In this document: positions 43,361-49,576 of the stretch, in pieces
Layout: each line of letters opens with the position of its first letter
Numbering within the stretch: the stretch's first letter is position 1
NCBI RefSeq assembly: GCF_900009135.1
Contig: NZ_LT797697.1
Coordinates: forward strand, 93,557 to 143,132
Length of the DNA: 49,576 nucleotides
Origin: Planktothrix sp. PCC 11201
GTDB lineage: Bacteria > Cyanobacteriota > Cyanobacteriia > Cyanobacteriales > Microcoleaceae
Direction: 5' to 3'
Translations under genes and position numbers: made by a program
The notes under the pieces: model-generated
Told to the model about the DNA's origin: nothing
The model's input: only the letters and a program-made list of their open reading frames with translations
Databases searched by the model: none

Positions 43361-43411
43361 GAACTTTTACCTAATTATGCTCATTAGAGCAGCAAAATTA
43401 GGTAAAAGTTC
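43361..43411. repeat. Perfect 16-bp inverted repeat with an inner stem
   Basis: GAACTTTTACCTAATT (43361-43376) and its complement (43396-43411) enclose a 19-base loop in which TGCTC and GAGCA pair again. It ends one base before the stop codon of the minus-strand TPR gene, so it follows that gene's coding region. There is no T-run beyond. The remaining 235 bases of this gap are AT-rich, with nothing recognised. Confidence 0.7.
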
Positions 43412-43412
43412 C

Positions 43413-43832
43413 CTAACTTTCAAATAACCATTGTTTGACTCGGGCTAAGGATTTCCAGTCGGGTTTGCGAGTTAATCCATCTTCAAAATTCTTTGCTAAT
43501 TCCTGTTGCCAGTCTGTATCCACTAATACTAATTGACTAGCGAGTTCAACGTGGGAACGTACCCCCGTTTTCCCTAATTCCAACATCGCCGTGGCTAAAT
43601 TCACTCGCGCTTGGGGATCATGGGGATTGAGTTTAACGGCTGATTTTGCCGCGTTATAGGCTAATTTCGGTTTATCTACTAATAGATATAACCAAGCTAA
43701 ACTTGTCCAAGCATTACTATTTTTTGGGGCGTGATCACAAATATCCTTAAACACTGGAATCAAGGTTTCCGGGTCTTCCCCCGCTTGATACCGTTCAAAA
43801 CCTTCCTTAAATAATTCTTCTGGAGTCGTCAT
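43413..43832 (-). CDS. Tetratricopeptide repeat protein
   Basis: This 139-residue soluble protein has three TPR-like units: ELFKEGFERYQAGEDPETLIPVF, AWTSLAWLYLLVDKPKLAYNAAKSAVKLNP and ARVNLATAMLELGKTG. It has no other domain, so it is likely an adaptor. The function is not known. The 267 bases upstream hold no convincing gene. Confidence 0.85.
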   Translation of the reverse strand: MTTPEELFKEGFERYQAGEDPETLIPVFKDICDHAPKNSNAWTSLAWLYLLVDKPKLAYNAAKSAVKLNPHDPQARVNLATAMLELGKTGVRSHVELASQLVLVDTDWQQELAKNFEDGLTRKPDWKSLARVKQWLFES

Positions 43833-44099
43833 GAGTTGTTATAGATTTAAAACACGGCAATAGGCTATAGACTGAGCTATTTAGCGCAAAATCTATACCC
43901 ATGGCAAATTGCCAATCTTCAATTATACAGCAGGGAACACCGGAACAGGCAACACTGGGGGAAAAGATTTTGCTGCCCCGGGTTTGCTGCATCAAACTGC
44001 ATAAAAAACATCCAAAACCAGATGGCACAAGGCACAAGGTTTTAAGGGGAGATTTCCCTGTTCCCTTTCTTCTATGCTAAAAACCCTGTTTCTCAAGTC

Positions 44100-44456
44100 C
44101 TAGGTGGCAAAGGACTTACCACAACCGCAGGTTTGAGTGGCTTGGGGATTGGTAAACTGAAACCCGCCACCAATTAGGGCATCCGTATAATCGAGGACTA
44201 AGCCGTAAATGTAGAGTAGGCTTTTGCGATCGCAAACGACCTTAAACCCCTCATAATCAAACACGTCATCATCCTCTCGAATGGTACTAGGGTCAGCAAA
44301 ATCCATTAAATAGGACATTCCAGAACAACCGCCCTGGCGGACTCCGACGCGCAGACACAGATCTTTTCCTTGCTTTTCCCGCAGAAATTGGACTTGTTTG
44401 ATGGCTGATTCGGTCATCTGAACCCCTTGGGTTGGGGCTTGAGTCGTTTGTGTCAT
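44100..44456 (-). CDS. HesB/IscA/SufA family iron-sulfur protein
   Basis: This 118-residue A-type protein carries or inserts Fe-S clusters. The three ligand cysteines are visible: Cys in GGCSGMSY and the C-terminal CGCG pair. LTESAIKQVQFLR-type start and IGGGFQFTNP are typical. I chose the ATG at 44456; 21 residues upstream do not look conserved. Confidence 0.94.
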   Translation of the reverse strand: MTQTTQAPTQGVQMTESAIKQVQFLREKQGKDLCLRVGVRQGGCSGMSYLMDFADPSTIREDDDVFDYEGFKVVCDRKSLLYIYGLVLDYTDALIGGGFQFTNPQATQTCGCGKSFAT

Positions 44457-44594
44457 GGGTTGGCTTGACTCCTGTGGTAATGTTTTACACTGATCAAAAA
44501 ATAATAGCCCTTTGATCAATCTTCTCTATTGTTAATAGTTTATCGCAATTAAACCTGGCTGGGCGACACTCCCAATCGGCTATTTTTTGCCCAA

Positions 44595-44801
44595 CTATTC
44601 CGGCTGTTGAGGATATTGTCTAAGCCGCCAACTGAATAATAAGGCTAGAATCACCGAAGGTAAGCAAACGGCGACTAGGGCAATGGTTGAGGATGTGGGA
44701 ATTGCCAGCAACGGGCCGAGGAACTTAATCAAAACCGATAGTCCCAGGGACAAGAGTAGAACTTTGAGTAGAAATGTGATTTTGTTATCCATAGATGGCA
44801 T
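44595..44801 (-). CDS. Small two-span membrane protein
   Basis: This 68-residue protein has two hydrophobic spans (FLLKVLLLSLGLSVLIKFL and STIALVAVCLPSVILALLF) with a short basic tail. It resembles a small conserved cyanobacterial membrane protein of unknown role. An internal ATG three codons later is also possible. A longer frame upstream crosses repeat DNA and is unlikely. Confidence 0.7.
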   Translation of the reverse strand: MPSMDNKITFLLKVLLLSLGLSVLIKFLGPLLAIPTSSTIALVAVCLPSVILALLFSWRLRQYPQQPE

Positions 44802-44836
44802 TGTATAAATAGAGAGGGTGCGATCGCAAGCGATTT

Positions 44837-44897
44837 GTAGGGGCGGGTTCGGCAACAATTTTTGAGGCTCACAGATCACCGTTAAAAACCCGCCCCA
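44837..44897. repeat. GTAGGGGCGGGTT element, copy 1
   Basis: GTAGGGGCGGGTT at the left and AACCCGCCCC at the right frame about 60 bases. This gives a small MITE-like unit without coding capacity. A second, diverged copy lies 44 bases away in opposite orientation. Confidence 0.65.
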
Positions 44898-44940
44898 CCC
44901 CAGCATTAATTTCCATTAATCGTGAATTTAGGGATGAGAT

Positions 44941-45000
44941 CAGGGCGGGTTTTGGTAGATTGTTTGTGGGTATTTGAGATGGACTCGAACCCGCTCCTAC
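44941..45000. repeat. GTAGGGGCGGGTT element, copy 2 (opposite orientation)
   Basis: The minus strand reads GTAGGAGCGGGTT at one end and AAAACCCGCCCTG at the other. Part of it looks like a tRNA T-loop (GGTTCGAGTCC) but lacks the stems of a tRNA. Confidence 0.6.
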
Positions 45001-45095
45001 GAAAGCGCCGTTTCCTTTTCCCAAATTGGGAAGTCAATAAGTTCCCTCGAATTAGAGCTTAAATGATTATTTAATAGTTTACTTGAGAAATACCA

Positions 45096-46427
45096 ATGCA
45101 AAATCAAGACCCCGAATTATTAGAAAAAATCCGTCAACAGTTTGACTCAGCACCCTATCCTAGAATTCCCTTAGAACAATCCCCAAAAAATGATTATGAA
45201 TTGCTATTTATCCATAATTTAGTAACTTGTTATTATCTAAAATATCAGAAGGTTATCAATACAGAAGGTAAAATGATTTTAGATGCAGGATGTGGCACGG
45301 GATATAAATCTTTAGTATTAGCAGAAGCCAATCCGGGAGCTAAAATTGTAGGAATTGATATTTCTGAACAATCGATTGAACTGGCTCGTCAGCGTTTAAA
45401 ATTTCATGGATTTGACAATGCCGAATTTTATGTTTTACCGATAGAAGACTTGCCACAACTTGGGTATGAGTTTGATTATATTAATAATGATGACTCCTTG
45501 TATCTGTTCCCTGATATTACAGTACCCCTGAAGGCGATGAAGTCAGTTTTGAAACCAGAAGGAATAATTAGAAGCAATCTTCATAGTAGATTTCAGCGTG
45601 TTAATTATTTTAGAGCGCAATCTCTATTCAAAATGATGGGATTAATGGACGATAACCCAACGGATTTAGAAATTGAGTTAACTGGGGAAATCATGGAGGC
45701 ATTGAAAGATCAAGTTTTATTGAAATTACAGACCTATAAGCCTGAAAAAATAAAAGATAAAGAATGGGTATTAATGAATTATCTGTTTCAAGGAGACAAA
45801 GGTTACACCATTCCTGAACTTTTTGCAGCTTTAAGAACCTCGGACTTAGAGTTAATAAGTATGGTTAACTGGCGAAACTGGGAAGTTACCGATTTATTTA
45901 AGGATGCTGAGAATTTACCTGTATTTTTAGGGATGAGTTTACCAGAACTATCGGTAGAAGATCGCTTACATTTATATGAACTATTGCATCCCGTGCATCG
46001 CCTGATCGATTTTTGGTGTGGTCATCCGATGATGAATGAATCTATGATTCCCGTTAGTAACTGGACAGATACAGACTGGCAAACAGTCCAAGTCTATCTC
46101 CATCCCCAACTGAAAACAGCCAAAGCTAAAGAGGACTTAATTGAATGTGTCAAGACTCAAAAGCCTTTTGAAATCAGTCAATATGTTAAGTTACCAACTA
46201 CTGTACCCATTACCCTTGAAAGTCTTCGTGCTGCCTGTTTGCTGCCCCTGTGGGAGACGGAACAGCCGATGATATCCCTGGTAGAACGTTGGCAAAAGAT
46301 CCAGCCTGTAGATCCGGTTACCCTAGAACCAATCACTCCTCCAATTGTCTTTGAGCAAGTCAAGGAATTACTGATAACCCTGGATGCCTTTCTATATGTG
46401 CTTTTGCAACGTTCAGGATCAAATTGA
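45096..46427 (+). CDS. Class I SAM-dependent methyltransferase with a long C-terminal domain
   Basis: This 443-residue protein has a Rossmann methyltransferase domain: motif I ILDAGCGTGY at 61-70, IVGIDISEQSIELAR, and a DYINNDDSLY stretch. A C-terminal part of about 200 residues is helical and unrecognised. A cyanobacterial group with such a layout modifies unknown targets. It precedes a type IV pilin gene by 98 bases in the same direction, so pilin or pilus-glycan methylation is a plausible but unproven job. Confidence 0.85.
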   Translation: MQNQDPELLEKIRQQFDSAPYPRIPLEQSPKNDYELLFIHNLVTCYYLKYQKVINTEGKMILDAGCGTGYKSLVLAEANPGAKIVGIDISEQSIELARQRLKFHGFDNAEFYVLPIEDLPQLGYEFDYINNDDSLYLFPDITVPLKAMKSVLKPEGIIRSNLHSRFQRVNYFRAQSLFKMMGLMDDNPTDLEIELTGEIMEALKDQVLLKLQTYKPEKIKDKEWVLMNYLFQGDKGYTIPELFAALRTSDLELISMVNWRNWEVTDLFKDAENLPVFLGMSLPELSVEDRLHLYELLHPVHRLIDFWCGHPMMNESMIPVSNWTDTDWQTVQVYLHPQLKTAKAKEDLIECVKTQKPFEISQYVKLPTTVPITLESLRAACLLPLWETEQPMISLVERWQKIQPVDPVTLEPITPPIVFEQVKELLITLDAFLYVLLQRSGSN

Positions 46428-46525
46428 AAAAAATTTTGGTTGGGGTGATATGAAACTTTAGAGCGGTGGGTAAGTTAGAACTACCAGATAAAAAGTTAAA
46501 CATCCCCCCAAACGGAGAAAAGACT

Positions 46526-47044
46526 ATGAAGACTGAATTTAAAGCGAAATTCCTGCAATACGTTTCTAATAGAAAAAAAGAAGAAGGTTTCACCTTAATT
46601 GAACTGTTAGTCGTTATTATCATTATTGGTATTCTGGCTGCGATCGCCCTACCTTCTTTCCTCAGCCAAGCTAACAAAGCCAAACAGTCTGAAGCCAAAC
46701 AATACCTAGCTTCTATCAATAAAGGTCAACAAGCCTATTACGTAGAAAATACTAAATTTGGTGCCACTATTAGTGAGTTAGGAATTGGGATCAAAACCGA
46801 AACGAATAACTACACTTATGGAGCAGGACTTGTTGCATTAGTTGGTGCTACTGCTACAGCTGCTCCAGCAACCGGTCTCAAGCCTTATGCTTCAGGAGTT
46901 GGATTAGTAGGTGCTGCGGCTACTGACAAAACAACCCAGACTCTCCTGTGTGAAGGAGCCGTTGCTACCGCTCCCGTTGTTCCAACCATCGATGGTACAG
47001 CTGAGCCTACTTGTGGTGCTGGTATGAGTGCAGTCACTAAATAA
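46526..47044 (+). CDS. pilA: Type IV pilin-like protein
   Basis: This 172-residue prepilin has a basic leader ending EEG and the processing site followed by FTLIELLVVIIIIGILAAIA, where PilD would cleave and N-methylate Phe. Glu5 of the mature protein is present. Two C-terminal cysteines (LLCEG and EPTCGAG) would form the D-region disulfide. The middle is rich in Ala, Gly and Thr, with potential O-glycosylation sites. GGAG stands 8 bases before the ATG at 46526. An extension of 20 residues upstream is not pilin-like. The next gene encodes an O-GlcNAc-transferase-like protein. Confidence 0.93.
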   Translation: MKTEFKAKFLQYVSNRKKEEGFTLIELLVVIIIIGILAAIALPSFLSQANKAKQSEAKQYLASINKGQQAYYVENTKFGATISELGIGIKTETNNYTYGAGLVALVGATATAAPATGLKPYASGVGLVGAAATDKTTQTLLCEGAVATAPVVPTIDGTAEPTCGAGMSAVTK

Positions 47045-47092
47045 TTCTAACTAGACCATTCGTTGACTCTCTGAATAGAAGAAACGGTTTAA

Positions 47093-47125
47093 CCCTGCCT
47101 AGTCAAATCTGATGATTAGGTGGGG
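47093..47125 (+). terminator. Hairpin after the pilin gene
   Basis: CCCTGCCTA and TAGGTGGGG pair over nine positions if G/U pairs are allowed. Only a short T-containing tail follows. It could end most pilin transcripts while allowing some read-through into the glycosyltransferase gene. Confidence 0.5.
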
Positions 47126-47168
47126 CTATTCACTTAGTAATGATTAAGTAACTGTGATTTTTTAAATC

Positions 47169-49406
47169 ATGATATTAGAACAATCTTTAACTCTATCTTT
47201 TGATGGGCAACAGCAAGCTGATGAGGCTTGGCAAAAAGGAAATTATGCAGTAGTTACTCAACTCTATGAACAAGCCATTGAAGCCCAACCGGAGTGTAAA
47301 GCCTACTATTGGTACTTGGGTTTAGCACTCTTGCTACAAAGTCAAGAAACAGAAGCACAAACGACTTGGTTATGTGCAATGGCCGAAGGAGAGCCAGAAG
47401 AAATTGAGCAATGGACAGTGGAACTGCTCCAAGTTTTGCAAACTGAAGCTGACCATCAGTTAGAATTAGAAAATCATACCAATGCTTGGGTTATTCGTCA
47501 GCATATTCGAGAAATCAACACGGAAGATATCAATAATTTATTACATTTAATCGGATTATCAACAATTATTAAAACCTATACAGGAGAAGAACTAAAAGAG
47601 TGGGGTGTTATAGATTCCCTCAATTCAGAAAAAGACATTGGATTAGATTCCAACCTTTTACTAGAAGTTTTAAAAAATGTTTTAGATTATGCTCCCTTTT
47701 ATCCATCTACTTTAGAGTTCACAGAAGCGTGTTTACCCTATGTAAAGGATACATTATCATTTATAGTCACTTTCATTGAGTTTATTTATAAAACTGCCTA
47801 CATATTTTCTCGCCATTATTTAGCAATAAAATATACAGATTTATGTTTACGTCTTGAACCCCAAAATTATGAGCTATTAATCAATTTATCAGCACTGTAT
47901 CAAGATGTCTCAGAATTTAATAAGGGCATAGAAATCGCTAGAAATTCTTTATCTGTTGCCAATAATTTAATCGACAAAATCTATGCTAACTATATACTAA
48001 TGCGAAGTTTGATGAGTGCTGGAGGATATTGGCATGAGTTTACTGTTGCCCTTAATGAACATTACTCAATGCTGCAAACTTTATTTGAGGAACAACCGCG
48101 ATATCTCGATTCTGGAAGTACCGTGCGCTTGTTTGCATCCAGCTTTTTCTTCGTGTATTTTCAAGATAATCCTCATAAAAATTTAGCAATTCGTCGTCAA
48201 CTCGCTCAGATAGCCCAGTTCAATATTGAATCCTACGCTCATGAAGAAGTAGAAAAATTTAGGAAGTGGAAATCACCCCTAATTAAAGTTGAAGACCGTA
48301 CTAATAAACGTTTAAAGATAGGATATGTTTCTCATTGTTTACGAACTCATTCTGTCGGCTGGTTAGCGCGATGGATATTCCAGCATCATGACCATAATCG
48401 CTTTGAAATTTATGGTTACTTCATGAGTACAGTAAAAACCAATGATCCTTTGAAAAATTGGTACTTTGATCATGTCGATAAAGGTCATTTATTAGGATTA
48501 AGTGGAACAGAAGCGGCTGAAAAAATTTATGAAGATGAGATTGATATTTTAGTAGATTTGGATAGCATTACACTCACAAATACTGCTGACATTATGGCGA
48601 TTAAACCCGCGCCTGTTCAAGTGACCTGGCTGGGTTGGGATGCGAGTAATATCCCGATGATTGATTATTATATCGCTGATCCTTATGTGCTTCCAGAGGA
48701 TGCTCAAGCTTATTACTCCGAGAAAATTTGGCGTTTACCTCAAACTTATATTGCAGTAGATGGTTTTGAAGTAGGTATACCAACTCTGCGTCGAGATGAG
48801 TTAGGGATTCCCAATGAAGCTGTTATTTATTTGACAGCCCAAAGAGCCTACAAATGTCATCCAGATATCGTAAGGTTACAATTAAAAATTCTCAAAGCTG
48901 TACCCAATAGCTATCTTTTAGTGAAGGGCTTATCTGATCAAAAATCTCTGGAAAACTTCTTTTTTGAGATTGCACAATCTGAAGGAATAGAATGTGAACG
49001 ATTAAAGTTTTTACCTTTAACTGCTTCGGAGGAAATTCACAGAGCTAACCTTGGTATTGCTGATGTCGTATTAGATACCTATCCTTATAATGGCGCAACA
49101 ACTACGATGGAAACACTGTGGATGGGGATTCCAATTGTAACACGGGTGGGTGAACAATTTGCGGCTCGAAATAGTTACACCATGATGATCAATGCCGGAA
49201 TTACAGAGGGAATTGCTTGGACAGATGAGGAATATGTGGAATGGGGAATTAAGTTAGGAACAGATGAAAATTTACGCCAACAAATTGCTTGGAAATTAAG
49301 AACAAATAGACAAACGGCTCCGTTGTGGAATGGGAAACAATTTACTCGTGAAATGGAAAATGCTTATAAACAAATGTGGGAGAAGTATATTGAGGGAAAG
49401 AATTGA
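47169..49406 (+). CDS. TPR and SPINDLY/O-GlcNAc transferase-like glycosyltransferase (GT41)
   Basis: This 745-residue soluble protein has an N-terminal TPR-like helical region (about 10-330) and a C-terminal GT41-type catalytic region: KRLKIGYVSHCLRTHSVGW near 377, DILVDLDSIT, PAPVQVTWLGWDAS near 480, DYYIADPYVLPED, YLTAQRAYKCHPDI and the end motif DTYPYNGATTTMETLWMGIPIVTRVGEQFAARNSYTM. It would transfer a sugar from a nucleotide sugar to Ser/Thr or another acceptor. Its position right after a pilin gene suggests pilin glycosylation. Gene context and fold are clear; acceptor is inferred. Confidence 0.9.
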   Translation: MILEQSLTLSFDGQQQADEAWQKGNYAVVTQLYEQAIEAQPECKAYYWYLGLALLLQSQETEAQTTWLCAMAEGEPEEIEQWTVELLQVLQTEADHQLELENHTNAWVIRQHIREINTEDINNLLHLIGLSTIIKTYTGEELKEWGVIDSLNSEKDIGLDSNLLLEVLKNVLDYAPFYPSTLEFTEACLPYVKDTLSFIVTFIEFIYKTAYIFSRHYLAIKYTDLCLRLEPQNYELLINLSALYQDVSEFNKGIEIARNSLSVANNLIDKIYANYILMRSLMSAGGYWHEFTVALNEHYSMLQTLFEEQPRYLDSGSTVRLFASSFFFVYFQDNPHKNLAIRRQLAQIAQFNIESYAHEEVEKFRKWKSPLIKVEDRTNKRLKIGYVSHCLRTHSVGWLARWIFQHHDHNRFEIYGYFMSTVKTNDPLKNWYFDHVDKGHLLGLSGTEAAEKIYEDEIDILVDLDSITLTNTADIMAIKPAPVQVTWLGWDASNIPMIDYYIADPYVLPEDAQAYYSEKIWRLPQTYIAVDGFEVGIPTLRRDELGIPNEAVIYLTAQRAYKCHPDIVRLQLKILKAVPNSYLLVKGLSDQKSLENFFFEIAQSEGIECERLKFLPLTASEEIHRANLGIADVVLDTYPYNGATTTMETLWMGIPIVTRVGEQFAARNSYTMMINAGITEGIAWTDEEYVEWGIKLGTDENLRQQIAWKLRTNRQTAPLWNGKQFTREMENAYKQMWEKYIEGKN

Positions 49407-49486
49407 TTCAACGATAGAGTTGAGTAGGGGTATTAAGTTATATAGGTTAGACTTTCGTAGGATGGGTAACAACCAATAAATTTATC

Positions 49487-49576
49487 AGGACTTACGCATC
49501 ACCGCTATCAATAGTAGGGGTAATTCATGAATTACCCCTACATCTAGGGTTACATCCCCAAATTTGCGTAAGTCCT
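49487..49576. mobile_element. MITE-like element at the window end
   Basis: Perfect 12-bp ends, AGGACTTACGCA (49487-49498) and its complement (49565-49576), flank about 66 bases. Inside is a perfect 28-bp palindrome (49514-49541) with outer GTAGGGG and centre TTCATGAA. Ends of the GGACTTACGCA type are common in cyanobacterial mobile DNA. The unit may continue beyond the window. Confidence 0.75.

Noticed and set aside
43807-44037. Minus-strand frame of 76 codons upstream of the TPR gene
   Set aside because: It overlaps the TPR start in another frame, is Cys/Ser-rich without pattern, and has no ribosome site.
44960-45060. tRNA-like T-loop GGTTCGAGTCC on the minus strand
   Set aside because: The flanking bases give only two or three T-stem pairs, and there is no acceptor or anticodon stem. 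The match is better explained by the GTAGGGGCGGGTT repeat.

Overview
The window is chromosomal DNA of a filamentous, Planktothrix-like cyanobacterium. The evidence is psaD (photosystem I subunit II) beside trpE, many copies of the HIP1 octamer GCGATCGC (roughly one per 2 kb by eye), AT-rich coding sequence, and heavy loading with short interspersed repeats. The genus is an inference from overall resemblance. Most genes are housekeeping or signalling genes. I see no phage, no CRISPR array and no transposase gene.

Layout. 1-1.8 kb: three tandem paralogous ~63-residue proteins of unknown function, then a Uma2-type nuclease. 2-5.9 kb: argJ, a 56-residue DnaJ-type zinc protein with a membrane-anchored beta-lactamase-like hydrolase, a complete MITE-like element, and rsmI. 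6-13 kb: a signalling cassette made of a giant Ser/Thr-kinase/AAA/GAF/histidine-kinase/receiver hybrid, a receiver-histidine kinase overlapping it by 16 bases, and a receiver-GGDEF-EAL protein whose GGDEF motif is degenerate. This reads as a relay ending in c-di-GMP hydrolysis. 13-20 kb: a PfkB sugar kinase, a JmjC-like cupin, then glycogen/alpha-glucan genes (a GH57 enzyme divergent from a glycogen debranching enzyme that is followed by a HAD hydrolase) and tRNA-Ala(CGC).

20-27 kb: a PAS-GAF diguanylate cyclase with intact GGEEF, a secreted or anchored protein with an internally duplicated domain, small unknown genes, a structured gene-free stretch, and a RelE toxin-antitoxin pair with an extra orphan antitoxin. 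27-36.5 kb: metF, trpS, a voltage-gated-type potassium channel, bioF coupled to a small upstream gene, an SLH lipoprotein, a DUF29-like protein, a gene-free region with strong dyads that may encode a structured RNA, uvrB, and a DUF4079 membrane protein. 36.6-45 kb: an antitoxin whose PIN toxin survives only as a 20-codon stub, cysS, hisI, sufE, trpE, psaD, a lone peptide-type ABC permease, a TPR protein, a HesB/IscA-type Fe-S protein and a small membrane protein. 45-49.4 kb: a methyltransferase, a type IV pilin and a TPR/O-GlcNAc-transferase-like protein in one direction, suggesting a pilin-modification locus. The window ends in a MITE-like element.

How parts connect: the 6-13 kb cassette and the 20.3 kb diguanylate cyclase give opposite c-di-GMP activities 9 kb apart, a second messenger that often controls type IV pili, which are represented at the far end. 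GH57, GH133 and HAD probably act together on storage glucan. Repeats sit mostly at 3' gene ends and several genes take their stop codon and last residues from them.
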